The notes: a model not told the origin generated them from the sequence alone. A stretch of 64,000 bases of DNA from Nocardia sp. SYP-A9097 (GCF_009649815.1 NZ_WJIC01000002.1:248001-312000); one strand, 5' to 3'; counted from the stretch's first letter, positions 18,735 to 28,246 are shown. Numbers and translations are program-made.

Positions 18735-18753
18735 GAGCTGCGCTCCTTTTATC

Positions 18754-18802
18754 TAGCGATCGTTACAGAAAGGGACCGTAACACATTATCTAGCGAGCGC
18801 TA
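18754..18802. promoter_or_regulatory. Two TAGCGANCGYTA operators between SDR and tetR
   Basis: TAGCGATCGTTA (18754-18765) and TAGCGAGCGCTA (18791-18802) are inverted repeats preceded by the same ATC, giving a shared ATCTAGCGA core 37 bp apart. They lie in the divergent 80-bp region. The second ends 13 bp before the TetR start codon, which suits autorepression together with control of the SDR gene. Confidence 0.8.
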
Positions 18803-18814
18803 TAAAATGCGGAT

Positions 18815-19426
18815 ATGGCCACATCCACCCGGGGCCGACCCCGCAAATTCGATCGAGACGCCGCCCTGGACAAGGCCCTGCGCCTGTTCTGGCGGCAGGG
18901 TTACGAGGCCACCTCGATCAGCGACCTCACCGGCGAGCTCGGCATCGGCGCACCCAGCCTGTACGCGGCGTTCGGCGATAAACAGCAGCTGTTCAGTGAA
19001 TCCATCGAGGTGTACGTCAACGACTACGCGGGCTTCGCGGCGCGTGCGCTCGCCGAGGAACCGACGGCCTGGGACGCGGTCGCCCGCACATTGCGCGAGG
19101 CAGCCCTGGAGTACACCGAACCCGGACTTCCGAACGGCTGCATGGTCATCAGCGCCGGGATCAACACCACTAACGCGGAGGTCGCGGCCATGCTCGAGGC
19201 CATGCGCACCGCGAATGTGACCGCCTTCGCCGAGCGCATCCGCGCGGATATCACCGCCGGACTCCTGCCCGCCGAGACCGATGCGGGGGTACTGGCCCGC
19301 TACATCGGGGTGGTCATGCAGGGCATGTCACAGTCCGCGCGCGATGGCGCGAGCCGGGACGAGTTGCGAAAGGTCACTGAGCTGGCACTACGGGTGTGGC
19401 CGGCATCCGGAGCCGTCGAGCGCTGA
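18815..19426 (+). CDS. TetR/AcrR-family transcriptional regulator
   Basis: Repressor of 203 residues. The DNA-binding domain reads GRPRKFDRDAALDKALRLFWRQGYEATSISDLTGELGIGAPSLYAAFGDKQQLF, with a C-terminal domain resembling the YxaF/AcrR-like group (GCMVISAGINTTNAEV). The ATG at 18815 lies just after an operator palindrome. It is divergent from the SDR gene. The pair is a common redox or aldehyde-detoxification arrangement, but the inducer is unknown. Confidence 0.88.
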   Translation: MATSTRGRPRKFDRDAALDKALRLFWRQGYEATSISDLTGELGIGAPSLYAAFGDKQQLFSESIEVYVNDYAGFAARALAEEPTAWDAVARTLREAALEYTEPGLPNGCMVISAGINTTNAEVAAMLEAMRTANVTAFAERIRADITAGLLPAETDAGVLARYIGVVMQGMSQSARDGASRDELRKVTELALRVWPASGAVER

Positions 19427-19454
19427 ATTTCCGCGCCGAACCGCTTGCGCCAGG

Positions 19455-19497
19455 TACCCATGGGGGGTATGTTTCAGAGGTGTTCGGGGATACCCCC
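19455..19497 (+). promoter_or_regulatory. CsoR/RicR-like G/C-run operators upstream of copZ
   Basis: TACCCATGGGGGGTA (19455-19469) and GGGGATACCCCC (19486-19497) are C-run/G-run inverted repeats. This is the type of site bound by copper sensors of the CsoR family. They lie 31-73 bp before copZ. No CsoR gene is visible in this window, so the sensor would act in trans. Confidence 0.65.
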
Positions 19498-19527
19498 ACA
19501 CCGTATAGCGCGAGTCGAGGAGTCGAA

Positions 19528-19734
19528 ATGGCCACCAGCACCTACACCGTCACCGGCATGACCTGCGGCCACTGCGTCGGATCGGTTCGGAAGGAGATCG
19601 GCAAGATCGACGGCGTCACGAGTGTCGACGTGGATCTGGCCTCCGGTCTGGTCAAGGTCGAATCCGCCGCGCCCATCGCCGACGCCGATGTCCTGGCCGC
19701 CGTCGACGAAGCCGGGTACGAGGTGGCGAGCTGA
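19528..19734 (+). CDS. copZ: Copper chaperone (CopZ-like heavy-metal-associated protein)
   Basis: Single HMA domain of 68 residues beginning MATSTYTVTGMTCGHCVGSV. The metal ligands are Cys13 and Cys16 in the GMTCGHC loop, and the fold ends DEAGYEVAS. It carries Cu(I) in the cytosol to a P1B ATPase. The ATG at 19528 has CGAGGAG at seven bases. An upstream in-frame extension would run through the putative copper operators and is rejected. It is the first gene of a three-gene copper cassette, and its stop is followed after one base by the next start. Confidence 0.93.
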   Translation: MATSTYTVTGMTCGHCVGSVRKEIGKIDGVTSVDVDLASGLVKVESAAPIADADVLAAVDEAGYEVAS

Positions 19735-20628
19735 ATGAACGATCGACTGAAGTTCGCCGCCTTCGGAGGCGGACTGGTCGTACTGTTCGGGGCCGCACTC
19801 GGCATCGGAGCCCTGGTGGGCGATCCGGCCGAGTCGGCCTCCGGCACGACCTCCGCGCACTCCGAACATCAGACCGCGGCGGCCCCCGGGCTCGCGGACA
19901 GCGAAGAGGGTTACGCCCTCACCGATGTCACCGCGCCGACCGCCGCGAATCAGCAAGGGGCACTGCGCTTCCGGATTACCGGACCGCAGGGCACCGTCAC
20001 AAAGTACAACACCCTGCACGAGCAGAACCTGCACCTGATCGTGGTCCGCTCGGACGCGAGCCAGTTCCGGCACGTCCATCCGGCACTCGCCGCGGACGGC
20101 ACCTGGACCATCGATTGGAAGTGGGCCGAGCCCGGCAGCTACCGGGTCTTCACCGACTTCTCCCCCACCGGCGGGCCGGGCGAACTGACGCTCAGCCGGA
20201 CCGTGCAGGTCGATGGCAACACGGTGGCCAAGGCACTGCCGCCGGTATCCAAGACCGCTCAGGTGGATGGCTACCAGGTCGCCCTGAACGGTGACTTGTC
20301 CACCGCCGGAAGCGAATTGAAGTTCACCGTCACCCGCGACGGTAAGCCGGTCACCGACTTACAGCCATACCTGGGCGCCTACGCGCACCTGGTCGCGCTG
20401 CGGGCCAGTGATCTCGCCTACCTGCATGTGCATCCGGAGGGCGAGGTCGGAAAGACCGCTCCCGGACCGGAAGTCGCCTTCCACGCACAAGCCCCGAGCG
20501 ATGGCACCTACCGCCTCTACCTGGACTTCCAGCACGGCGGCACGGTCCACACCGCCGAGTTCACCGACGAAACCACCACTGCCGCATCCGGTTCGGACGC
20601 GCACTCGCAACACGGAGGAGGTCACTGA
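19735..20628 (+). CDS. Membrane-anchored or exported His-rich protein of copper cassette
   Basis: A 297-residue protein with an N-terminal hydrophobic helix ([23 protein letters not shown]) that acts as anchor or signal. The low-complexity segment SAHSEHQ follows, then two repeated beta-sandwich-like halves. Each half ends in a histidine motif: [22 protein letters not shown] and [21 protein letters not shown]. The C-terminus is HSQHGGGH. The paired HVHP motifs and the setting between copZ and a Cu ATPase suggest metal binding outside the membrane. It is translationally coupled: the ATG follows the copZ stop after 1 bp and its TGA overlaps the ATPase start. No biochemical function is known to me. 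Confidence 0.78.
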   Translation: MNDRLKFAAFGGGLVVLFGAALGIGALVGDPAESASGTTSAHSEHQTAAAPGLADSEEGYALTDVTAPTAANQQGALRFRITGPQGTVTKYNTLHEQNLHLIVVRSDASQFRHVHPALAADGTWTIDWKWAEPGSYRVFTDFSPTGGPGELTLSRTVQVDGNTVAKALPPVSKTAQVDGYQVALNGDLSTAGSELKFTVTRDGKPVTDLQPYLGAYAHLVALRASDLAYLHVHPEGEVGKTAPGPEVAFHAQAPSDGTYRLYLDFQHGGTVHTAEFTDETTTAASGSDAHSQHGGGH

Positions 20629-22868
20629 TGAGCGCCCCAGCCCCGGAGCGGTCCATCGAGCTGGAAATCGGCGGCATGACCTGCGCCTCCTGCGCCTCCC
20701 GTATCGAGAAGAAACTCAATCGGATCGACGGCGTCACCGCCACGGTGAACTACGCGACCGAGAAGGCGAAGGTCAGCTTCCCGGAGTCGGTGACCACCGA
20801 TGATCTGATCGCCAAGGTCGTCGACACCGGATACACCGCCGCCGTGCACCGCACCGAACCGGTGAAATCCGCTGACACCGAGGATGATTCGGCTCCGGGT
20901 GCGACCCGGCAGCTGCGGCATCGCCTGCTGGTGACGCTGGCGCTGGCCGTCCCCGTGGTCGCCATGGCGATGATTCCGGCGCTGCAATTCACCAATTGGC
21001 AGTGGCTTTCGCTGACGCTGACCGCACCCATCGTGGTGTGGGGCGGCGCGCAATTCCACCGCGCCGCCTGGGTGAACGCCAAACACGGTGCGGCCACCAT
21101 GGATACGCTCATCTCGCTCGGCACCCTCGCCGCGTTCGGCTGGTCCGTGTACGCGCTGTTCTTCGGCGACGCGGGTATGGCCGGGATGAAACATCCCTTC
21201 AGCCTTGCCATTTCGCGTGGTGACTCGTCCTCGGCGCTCTACTTCGAGGTGGCGGCGACGCTGATCACCGCGATCCTGGCGGGCCGGTACTTCGAGACCC
21301 GTTCCAAGGAGAAGGCCGGATCCGCGCTGCGGGCCCTGCTGGAACTCGGCGCGAAAGATGTGGCGGTACTGCGGGACGGTGTCGAAACCCGGATCCCCGT
21401 GGTCGAATTGCGGGTCGGCGAGGAATTCCTGGTGCGGCCGGGCGAGAAGATCGCCACCGACGGTGTCGTGGTCAAAGGTAATTCGGCGCTCGATATGAGC
21501 ATGCTGACCGGTGAATCGGTGCCGGTCGAGGTGGGGCCCGGCGATGCCGTGGTCGGCGCGACGGTGAACGCGGGCGGTCTGCTGACCGTGCGCGCCACCC
21601 GGGTCGGCGCGGATACCCAGCTGGCGCAGATGGCCGCACTGGTGGAAGAGGCGCAGAACGGGAAGGCACCTGTACAGCGGCTCGCCGATCAGGTGGCCGG
21701 GATCTTCGTTCCGATAGTCATCGGGATTTCGGTTGCGGCGCTGGGCTTCTGGCTCGGCACCGGAGCGTCCGTATCGACCGCCTTCGGGGCGGCGGTGGCC
21801 GTACTGATCATCGCCTGCCCCTGCGCTCTCGGATTGGCCACGCCCACAGCACTTTTGGTGGGTACCGGGCGCGGTGCGCAGCTGGGGATTCTGATCAAGG
21901 GCCCGCAGGTGCTGGAGTCGACACGGCGTATCGATACCGTGGTGCTGGACAAGACCGGTACGGTCACCACCGGCAAAATGACTCTCGCCGAGGCGATTCC
22001 GGCCACGAATGTGGATCCGGACGAGCTGCTCGCGATTGCCGCGGCGGTGGAGCACGGCTCCGAACACCCGGTCGCGAAGGCTGTGGTGAAGGGCGCTGTC
22101 GATCGCGGACTCGATACCGAACAGGTGGAGCAGTTCGTCGGCCATGGCGGCAAGGGCGTACAGGGTCTGGTCGGTGAGCGGGCGGTCGTCATCGGGCGCA
22201 CCGAACTGCTCGAGGATTGGTCGATCGCGCTGCCGGAAGTCTTGGCGGATGCCAAGATTCGGGCCGAACAGGCCGGGAAGACCGCCATTGTGGTGGCCTG
22301 GGACGGGGTGGCGCGCGGCGTGCTGGTTATCGCCGATGCCGTCAAACCCACCAGCGCACAGGCGATCTCGGAAATGCGGGTACTCGGGCTCACCCCCGTA
22401 CTGCTGACCGGTGACAATGCCGCCACCGCCCGCACCGTGGCCGATCAGGTCGGCATCGACCAGGTCATTGCCGAGGTGCTGCCCAGCGACAAGCTGGATG
22501 TGGTGAAGCAACTGCAGGCGCAGGGCAAGGTGGTCGCCATGGTCGGCGACGGCGTCAATGACGCGGCCGCCCTCGCCCAGGCCGACCTCGGCCTGGCCAT
22601 GGGTACCGGCACCGACGTCGCCATCCAGGCGGCCGACCTCACCCTGGTCCGAGACGACCTCCGCTCGGTCCCCACCGCGATCAAACTGTCCCGAGCCACC
22701 CTGCGCACCATCAAGGGCAACCTCTTCTGGGCCTTCGGCTACAACGTGGCAGCCATCCCCCTGGCCGCCGCGGGCCTGCTGAACCCGATGCTCGCCGGTG
22801 CCGCCATGGCCCTGTCCAGCGTCTTCGTAGTCAGCAACAGCCTCCGCCTACGCCGCTTCCGCGGCTGA
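20628..22868 (+). CDS. Copper-translocating P1B-type ATPase
   Basis: Exporter of 746 residues, probably for Cu(I). It has an N-terminal HMA domain (GMTCASC, Cys19 and Cys22), eight predicted membrane segments, the TGES phosphatase loop ([10 protein letters not shown]), the CPC metal motif (Cys397-Pro-Cys399), the phosphorylated Asp441 in DKTGTVTTG, the P1B-specific SEHPVAKA, and [10 protein letters not shown]. The final membrane segments contain [12 protein letters not shown] and [18 protein letters not shown], typical of Cu(I) pumps. The start overlaps the preceding stop (ATGA). Together with copZ and the His-rich protein it forms one operon for copper efflux or copper supply to extracytoplasmic enzymes. 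Confidence 0.93.
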   Translation: MSAPAPERSIELEIGGMTCASCASRIEKKLNRIDGVTATVNYATEKAKVSFPESVTTDDLIAKVVDTGYTAAVHRTEPVKSADTEDDSAPGATRQLRHRLLVTLALAVPVVAMAMIPALQFTNWQWLSLTLTAPIVVWGGAQFHRAAWVNAKHGAATMDTLISLGTLAAFGWSVYALFFGDAGMAGMKHPFSLAISRGDSSSALYFEVAATLITAILAGRYFETRSKEKAGSALRALLELGAKDVAVLRDGVETRIPVVELRVGEEFLVRPGEKIATDGVVVKGNSALDMSMLTGESVPVEVGPGDAVVGATVNAGGLLTVRATRVGADTQLAQMAALVEEAQNGKAPVQRLADQVAGIFVPIVIGISVAALGFWLGTGASVSTAFGAAVAVLIIACPCALGLATPTALLVGTGRGAQLGILIKGPQVLESTRRIDTVVLDKTGTVTTGKMTLAEAIPATNVDPDELLAIAAAVEHGSEHPVAKAVVKGAVDRGLDTEQVEQFVGHGGKGVQGLVGERAVVIGRTELLEDWSIALPEVLADAKIRAEQAGKTAIVVAWDGVARGVLVIADAVKPTSAQAISEMRVLGLTPVLLTGDNAATARTVADQVGIDQVIAEVLPSDKLDVVKQLQAQGKVVAMVGDGVNDAAALAQADLGLAMGTGTDVAIQAADLTLVRDDLRSVPTAIKLSRATLRTIKGNLFWAFGYNVAAIPLAAAGLLNPMLAGAAMALSSVFVVSNSLRLRRFRG

Positions 22869-22955
22869 CCCACCCGACGACCGGCATTCGCCTTCCTGAC
22901 GAAAACCCCTCGTCATCCCGACGACCTGGCCGTCGCTATCCCGGCGACTACCCCT

Positions 22956-23046
22956 CGTCATCCCGGCGCGCTTTTGGCCGGGATCCACAGAAACCGTTGC
23001 AGCACTGGCGGCGTGGATCCCGGCCAAAAGCATGCCGGGATGACGG
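22956..23046. repeat. Dispersed palindromic repeat, copy 3 (91 bp)
   Basis: Closely matches copy 1, including the loop sequence CGTTGCAGCAC and flanking arms GGATCCAC / GTGGATCC and GGCCGGG / CCCGGCC. Outer arms are CGTCATCCCGGC and GCCGGGATGACGG. Half-copies flank it (CTCGTCATCCCGACGACC before, GGCATGCCGGGATGACGGGG after). It follows the copper ATPase gene. Confidence 0.9.
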
Positions 23047-23095
23047 GGTGGGCATGCCGGGATGACGGGGCACGCCGCGAGTTCGTTCGATCCGC

Positions 23096-23149
23096 GAGTG
23101 TGCACTCAGGGCGGTGATTCGGATGGATTTCCGCCCGGAGTGCACACTC
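23096..23149. repeat. Hairpin with 19-bp arms, one mismatch
   Basis: GAGTGTGCACTCAGGGCGG pairs with CCGCCCGGAGTGCACACTC around a 16-nt loop. It lies about 100 bp before the LpqN/T-like gene and just after repeat copy 3. It may be the terminator of the copper operon or an independent palindromic element. Confidence 0.75.
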
Positions 23150-23246
23150 GGCCGGGGTGCGGGCTTGTGTGGTGGGGCGGGTCGTGTTCAATGGCTGGCG
23201 TATGCGGTGGGGACCGCCTCGCCCGCTATGCCGAGGAGCAGAGTTC

Positions 23247-23744
23247 GTGACGACTATTGCCGAGTACCTGGTCGCAGCGGGTATCGAGATCGCGCCGGTA
23301 CAGCCGGGAGAGGCTGGAGCGCCCGAGGTTTCGCTGCCGCTGGCCGATGGGTGGCAGGCGGTGGATGCCGCCATGTTCCCCGGTGCGTACGGGGTGTTCA
23401 CCCGCCCGCCCGAGAACGGCTGGGCCGACAATGTGGTGCTGCTGGTCGGCCGGCTGTCCAAGCCGTCGAACCCGGCCGAACTGCTGGAGTCCGCCTTCGC
23501 CGATGCCCGCCAGCTCCCGGACTGGCGCGAACTCAATGCCGAAATCGGTGACTACCAAGGCTTTCCGTCCGCCGCTGTCACCGGCACCTACGCGGTCGAG
23601 GCCCTCATCCTGTGGGTGCACACCCGCTATGCGATCGTCGCCATCGGCAGCTACGAGTACCTCGTCCAGCTCACCGTGACCGCCCGCGCCGACGGCGACG
23701 GTATCGAAGCCGGTCTCCTGGACGGCCTGCAGATCACCGTCTAG
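23247..23744 (+). CDS. LpqN/LpqT-family-like protein without lipoprotein signal
   Basis: A 165-residue protein beginning TTIAEYLVAAGIEIAPVQPGE, with core sequence LPLADGWQAVDAAMFPGAYGVFTRP, NVVLLVGRLSKPSNPAELLESAFADA and a C-terminal beta region LTVTARADGDGIEAGLLDGLQITV. This pattern matches the LpqN/LpqT domain of mycobacterial lipoproteins. No signal peptide or lipobox is present, so this one should be cytosolic. The GTG at 23247 has GAGGAG nearby; an upstream extension would be Arg-rich and unlikely. In M. tuberculosis lpqT follows rplY-pth, so a relative in this inverted region is consistent, although the position differs. Confidence 0.7.
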   Translation: MTTIAEYLVAAGIEIAPVQPGEAGAPEVSLPLADGWQAVDAAMFPGAYGVFTRPPENGWADNVVLLVGRLSKPSNPAELLESAFADARQLPDWRELNAEIGDYQGFPSAAVTGTYAVEALILWVHTRYAIVAIGSYEYLVQLTVTARADGDGIEAGLLDGLQITV

Positions 23745-23786
23745 TCCCACTTGTCCGGGGGCGGGTTCACGCCCCCGGCCGATTGG

Positions 23787-24668
23787 TCAGGCTTGGGCTG
23801 CCAGGCGGACGAAGGCCGCGGTGTCGAGGGTTTCGCCGCGGGCCGTCGGGGCGATTCCGGCTGCTACCAAGCGCCTTTCGGCTTCGACGGGGGAACCGGC
23901 CCAGCCGGCCAGGGCGGCGCGGAGGGTTTTGCGGCGTTGCGCGAAGGCGGCGTCGATTACTTCGAAGACTTTTTTGCGGTGGTCTTCGTCCATCGACCAA
24001 GGGGCTTCTTCGTAGCGGTCGATGCGGACCAGTCCGGATTCGACCTGGGGAACGGGCCAGAAGATTTGACGGCCTACCGTGCCGGTGCGGCGGACGGTGC
24101 CGAAGAAGCCCGCCTTGACGCTGGGCACGCCGTAGATGCGGCCGCCGGGGGTGGCGGCGAGGCGATCGGCCACTTCCAATTGCACCATGACGAGAGTTGT
24201 TCGGATGCTGGGCAATTCGGCCAGCAGGTGCAGGAGTACCGGGACCGCCACGTTGTAGGGCAGGTTCGCGACCAGCGCCGTCGGTGCGGCGGGGAGGTCG
24301 GCCGCCTGCACACGCAGGGCGTCCGCGAGTACGACGGTGAGGCGGTCGGCCAGACCCGGCGCGCGGTCCCGCACCGTATTGGGCAGGTGCCCGGCCAGAT
24401 TCGGGTCGATCTCGACGGCGATCGTGCGATCGGCGACATCGAGAATGGCCAGGGTCAGCGAGCCGAGGCCGGGACCGACCTCGAGCACCACATCATCGCG
24501 GGTGACGCCCGCCGCCGCGACAATGCGGCGGACGGTATTCGCGTCGTGGACGAAGTTCTGTCCGAGCTGCTTGGTCGGGCGCACCCCGAACCGCTCGGCG
24601 AGCACCCGCACCTCGGCAGGGCCCAGCAGGGCGGCTTCTCCACGACCAGCGTTTTCAGGTTCGGACAC
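23787..24668 (-). CDS. rsmA: 16S rRNA dimethyladenosine transferase (KsgA)
   Basis: RsmA dimethylates two adjacent adenosines near the 3' end of 16S rRNA during 30S maturation. The 293-residue product has [16 protein letters not shown], the SAM motif [29 protein letters not shown] and the catalytic [15 protein letters not shown], plus [25 protein letters not shown]. The GTG at 24668 is chosen because the frame upstream is low-complexity, proline/arginine-rich DNA with no ribosome site. It belongs to the conserved tatD-rpfB-rsmA-ispE set, but here is separated from rpfB by two lipases and an SDR. Confidence 0.95.
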   Translation of the reverse strand: MSEPENAGRGEAALLGPAEVRVLAERFGVRPTKQLGQNFVHDANTVRRIVAAAGVTRDDVVLEVGPGLGSLTLAILDVADRTIAVEIDPNLAGHLPNTVRDRAPGLADRLTVVLADALRVQAADLPAAPTALVANLPYNVAVPVLLHLLAELPSIRTTLVMVQLEVADRLAATPGGRIYGVPSVKAGFFGTVRRTGTVGRQIFWPVPQVESGLVRIDRYEEAPWSMDEDHRKKVFEVIDAAFAQRRKTLRAALAGWAGSPVEAERRLVAAGIAPTARGETLDTAAFVRLAAQA

Positions 24669-24894
24669 CCTGCGAAACCTATCAACCCCCGCACTCGTCC
24701 CACCTCGACACCCCGGTCGGAGGTGGGCGGCGACACGTCCGCGCCCAGCCCCGAGCCGCCTGCCCGCCCAGCCGAGCAACCGACCCGGACGCACAACCGG
24801 CAGCCCACCCAGCCACGCGCCCAACAGCCCGCCCAGCCGCACAACCGACGGCCCGCCCGGCCGAGCCGTCGGCGGCGCGGCAATGGACGTCCGG
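24669..24894. other. Noncoding low-complexity stretch between lipase and rsmA
   Basis: Contains several imperfect copies of CCGCCCAGCCG / CGCACAACCG (about 24750-24880), which read as Pro/Arg/Gln-rich frames on both strands. No ribosome site or conserved protein signal was found. It probably includes the rsmA promoter. Confidence 0.5.
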
Positions 24895-26067
24895 TCAGCT
24901 CTGAGTGGGCGTGGCGAGGATGCGGTTGAGGAAGGCGTCCATCGCCGACCACATCTGCGGATTGATATTGCCGTGCGAGCCGGTGCCGACGGAGGTCTGG
25001 AAGTCGACGCCGTTGGCGGCGAACTGGGCGGCCAGGGCGGCGTGCAGCGGGGACGGGACGGTGGTGTCGGTTGCGTTGAGCAGCAACAGGATCGGTGCGT
25101 CGTAGCCGCGGGTGGGTACCGTCATGTAGTCGCGGAGTACGGGGGTGAGCGGACCCTCGCTGAGCGAACGGGCGAGCAGGTCACCGATGCTGATGCCCCG
25201 CATGCGCTTGATGGTTTCGGGCAGGCAGGTATTGCCGACGCTGTCCAGGAGTGTGCGGCCCTGTTCGGTCAGATAGCTGTCGACCTGGGCGTCGGGGCGG
25301 GCCGCGCGGAGTCCGGCCAGAATGCTGACGACGAAGCCGTTCACGTCGTCACCGGTCTTGCCCGACAGCTCGGGCACCCACGGTCCCGCGATGGGCAGCA
25401 CCTTCTCCACATCCGAGGCCGGATCGACGGCGACGGTGCCGCGGAAGTCGAGATCGGGGGCGGCCGCCACCTGCACGCTGGAGGTGCCGAGCGCGGCGTG
25501 ACCGCCCTGCGAGGTGCCGGCCACCGCCCAGGTGCGGGAGAGCTCCGGGTTCGCCGAGCGTGCCGCGCGCACCAGATCGATAGTGGCGGTGGCCTCGGTG
25601 CGCAATTCCAGGTACGGGTGCGGTCCGGTCTCGTACAGGCCGAGTCCCAGATAGTCGGGTGCGACGACCGCGAAACCCTTCGAGGCGAAGTACCGCATGA
25701 GAACGTCTTCGTCGGCCATCATACCGGGCAGCGGCGCATTGTCCGGATCGGTCTGGCCGCCGCAGTTCGCACCGAGTCCGGTGGTGCCGTGGTCGTAGGC
25801 CATGATCGGCCAGCCGCCCGCGGGCGCGGGCCCGGCGGGGATGTACATGGCACCGCTGGCCCGGACCTGTTCACCATTGGAGCGGGTGGTCCAGTACTTG
25901 ACGATCGAACCGTTCACCTGCCCGTGCCAGCCATCGGGCTGCGCGGTTGCCGAAATGAGGGTTCCGGCGGGATCGGCCTGCGCCGAGCTCATCGGAAGGA
26001 CGAGCAGCGCACTCGCGGCCACGGCCGCAACGGTCGTGATTCGAGTAAAAGTACTGGTAAATCCCAT
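24895..26067 (-). CDS. Secretory lipase (LIP) family protein, copy A
   Basis: Exported alpha/beta hydrolase of 390 residues. The signal peptide is [27 protein letters not shown]. The fold shows [17 protein letters not shown] (oxyanion region), [18 protein letters not shown], the nucleophile elbow [11 protein letters not shown], the Asp in [24 protein letters not shown] and the His in [19 protein letters not shown]. It probably hydrolyses acylglycerols or other lipid esters outside the cell. The ATG at 26067 has GGAGGAATC before it. It is tandem with copy B (26169-27329), with very high visible similarity in the C-terminal half, and 101 bp separate the two. Confidence 0.9.
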   Translation of the reverse strand: MGFTSTFTRITTVAAVAASALLVLPMSSAQADPAGTLISATAQPDGWHGQVNGSIVKYWTTRSNGEQVRASGAMYIPAGPAPAGGWPIMAYDHGTTGLGANCGGQTDPDNAPLPGMMADEDVLMRYFASKGFAVVAPDYLGLGLYETGPHPYLELRTEATATIDLVRAARSANPELSRTWAVAGTSQGGHAALGTSSVQVAAAPDLDFRGTVAVDPASDVEKVLPIAGPWVPELSGKTGDDVNGFVVSILAGLRAARPDAQVDSYLTEQGRTLLDSVGNTCLPETIKRMRGISIGDLLARSLSEGPLTPVLRDYMTVPTRGYDAPILLLLNATDTTVPSPLHAALAAQFAANGVDFQTSVGTGSHGNINPQMWSAMDAFLNRILATPTQS

Positions 26068-26168
26068 GATTCCTCCGTCGGCTCCGCCTCGGAAGCGGAT
26101 TCAGCTTCCGGAGTGTCTGCCTGACAATCTATTTGCCGATAGATTGCCCATACCGCACCGACCCTCGA

Positions 26169-27329
26169 TCAGGGCATGGTCGGGGTGGCGAGTAGGCGCG
26201 CGGTGAAGTCATCGATGGCCGACCACATCTGCGGATTGAGATCGGTGTGCTGCCCGGTCCCGGTGACCGTGCTGAAATCCACACCGTTCGCGGCGAACTG
26301 GGCGGCGAGCGCGGCGTGCAGCGGCGAGGGCACGACCATATCGGTCACATTGAGCAGCAATAGAATCGGCGCGTTGTAGCCACTGGTCGGCACGGTCAGG
26401 TACGCGTTGGCGGCGGCGCGGAACCGGTCGTCGGCGAGCGGCCGGGCGAGCATCTCACCGACGGAGACGCCGTCCACGGCCTTCATGATGTCGCCGAAGC
26501 AGAGGCTGCCCGCCTGATCGAAGATCTCCCGGCCGCGCGGGGTCAGGTAGCTGTTCAGATCGAGTTCGGGATGGGTTTCGCGCAGCCCCGCCAGCATGCT
26601 GACCACGAATCCGTCGATGGCATTACCGTTCTGGCCGGGAATCTCCGGCACATACGGTCCCGCCAGGGGTACGAACTTCTCCACATCGGAGGCCGGATCG
26701 ACGGCGATGGTGCCGCGGAAATCGAGATCCGGTGCGGTACTCACCTGTAGGTTGGCCGCGCCGAGCGCCGCGTGCCCGCCCTGCGAAAATCCGGTCAGCG
26801 CCCAGGTTTTCGACAATTCGGGATGCGCGGCGCGGGCCGCCTTGACCAGATCGATGGTGGCGCTCGCCTCGGTGCGGGTCTCCAGATACGGGTGCGGCCC
26901 GGTGTCGAATTTGCCGAGGCCCAGGTAATCCGGTGCGACGACCGCGAAGCCCTTGTCGACGAAGTACCGGAGGATCTTGTCCTCCTTGGGACGGCTGAAC
27001 ACGCTGGTATCGCTCTGCCCGCCACACCCCGGGCCGAGTCCGGAGGTACCGTGGTCGTAGGCCATGATCGGCCAGCCACCGGCGGGGGCCGGGCCGCTCG
27101 GGATGATGAGTGCGCCACTGGCCTGGACGGATTCGCCATTGGAGCGGGTGGTCCAGTAGTCGATGGCGGAGCCGTTGGACATGCCGCGCCAGCCGTCGGG
27201 TCGAGCGGTGGTATCGATGACCGCGCCCGCGCCCGCCGCCTGCGCCGGAGCTCCCGGCACCATGAGCACTGCACCCGCCGAGGCCACGGCGGCGATGAAA
27301 ATCCGCGTACGCCAACCGAACAACCGCAT
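26169..27329 (-). CDS. Secretory lipase (LIP) family protein, copy B
   Basis: A 386-residue paralogue of the neighbouring lipase. The signal peptide is IFIAAVASAGAVLMVPGAPAQAAG, the nucleophile motif [12 protein letters not shown], the Asp in [20 protein letters not shown] and the His in TGTGQHTDLNPQMWSAIDDF. The start has GGAGGATAA before ATG. It is transcribed first, so the two may be co-transcribed or the downstream copy may have its own promoter in the 101-bp gap. The pair sits inside the otherwise conserved rpfB-rsmA interval, which marks it as an insertion arising by tandem duplication. Confidence 0.9.
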   Translation of the reverse strand: MRLFGWRTRIFIAAVASAGAVLMVPGAPAQAAGAGAVIDTTARPDGWRGMSNGSAIDYWTTRSNGESVQASGALIIPSGPAPAGGWPIMAYDHGTSGLGPGCGGQSDTSVFSRPKEDKILRYFVDKGFAVVAPDYLGLGKFDTGPHPYLETRTEASATIDLVKAARAAHPELSKTWALTGFSQGGHAALGAANLQVSTAPDLDFRGTIAVDPASDVEKFVPLAGPYVPEIPGQNGNAIDGFVVSMLAGLRETHPELDLNSYLTPRGREIFDQAGSLCFGDIMKAVDGVSVGEMLARPLADDRFRAAANAYLTVPTSGYNAPILLLLNVTDMVVPSPLHAALAAQFAANGVDFSTVTGTGQHTDLNPQMWSAIDDFTARLLATPTMP

Positions 27330-27478
27330 TTATCCTCCATCAGGCCACGCCCCGTGAACAATTCGTTCGCGGGAAGAGCCTAGCTATTAAATCGACTGTC
27401 CAGTATGAGAAAACTCTGTGACCGGACAACCGGCAATCCACCATTGACGCGATGTGAAACTTGTTCTAATTTCGCGCC

Positions 27479-28246
27479 ATGTTGAGATACGACGGACGCC
27501 GCGTAATCGTCACCGGAGCGGGCTCCGGAATCGGCCAGGGTATCGCCCTGCGCCTGCTCGCCGAAGGCGCCCACCTGGTCGCCGCCGACATCAGCGAGAA
27601 CGGCCTGGCCGCCACCCGCGAGGCCGCCCCCGCCGACCAACAGGACCGGCTGCACACCGTGCAACTGAATGTGGCCGACCAGGATTCGGTGCGCAGCGCC
27701 ACCGCCACCGCCTTCGAAACCCTCGGCGGCCTGGACGTATTGGTCAATGCCGCAGGCATCATGCGCGCCGGGCACACCCACGAGATGCCCCTGGAAACCT
27801 GGAACGAGGTGCTCGCGGTGAACCTCACCGGCACCTTCCTGATGATCCAGTCCGCGGTTCCGCAGCTGATCGAATCTCCGCACGGCGGCGTCATCGTGAA
27901 CTTCTCCTCCACCGCGGCCTTCGGCTCCAATCCGTACATGGCCGCCTATGCCGCGTCGAAGGCCGGAGTCAACGCGCTCACCCACACCATTGCCCTGGAA
28001 TACGTGAAAAAGGGTCTGCGCGCGGTGAATATCGTGCCCGGCGGCATCAGCACGGGCATCACCTCGGGTCTGTCGCTGCCCGCCGACGCCGACTGGTCGC
28101 TGATGGCGCGCCTGCCCGGCTGGATCGACGGTGGCGCGCTCGGCAAGCCGGAGGATATCGCGGGCGTGGTCGCCATGGCCGCCTCCGATGACGGGCGGTA
28201 TATGACCGGCACCGAACTGCGCGTGGACGGCGGAGCATTGATGTAG
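27479..28246 (+). CDS. SDR-family oxidoreductase
   Basis: Short-chain dehydrogenase of 255 residues: VTGAGSGIGQGIALRL cofactor loop, LDVLVNAAGIMRAG, INFSSTAAFG-type Ser region (VNFSSTAAFG), YAASKAGVNALTH with YxxxK, and C-terminal DDGRYMTGTELRVDGGALM. The substrate is unknown; the tail is typical of NAD-dependent 3-oxoacyl or alcohol dehydrogenases. The ATG at 27479 is preceded by an AT-rich patch but no strong Shine-Dalgarno, so it may be leaderless. It is divergent from the lipase pair and convergent with rpfB across a long hairpin. Confidence 0.87.
   Translation: MLRYDGRRVIVTGAGSGIGQGIALRLLAEGAHLVAADISENGLAATREAAPADQQDRLHTVQLNVADQDSVRSATATAFETLGGLDVLVNAAGIMRAGHTHEMPLETWNEVLAVNLTGTFLMIQSAVPQLIESPHGGVIVNFSSTAAFGSNPYMAAYAASKAGVNALTHTIALEYVKKGLRAVNIVPGGISTGITSGLSLPADADWSLMARLPGWIDGGALGKPEDIAGVVAMAASDDGRYMTGTELRVDGGALM

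Noticed and set aside
18815..19426. The TetR upstream of copZ as the copper regulator
   Set aside because: Its matching operators lie on its other side, facing the SDR gene, and the copZ promoter carries a different CsoR-like motif.
20622..22511. A 629-codon minus-strand frame opposite the copper ATPase
   Set aside because: Composition is His/Arg/Gly-rich with no motifs, and it is exactly antisense to a well-supported gene.
10745..23046. Palindromic repeats considered as CRISPR repeats
   Set aside because: Only single copies at distant sites, no regular spacers, no cas genes, and large internal dyads unlike CRISPR units.
24337..26124. A 595-codon plus-strand frame opposite rsmA and lipase copy A
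   Set aside because: Antisense shadow; the minus strand carries clear signal peptide, catalytic motifs and ribosome site.
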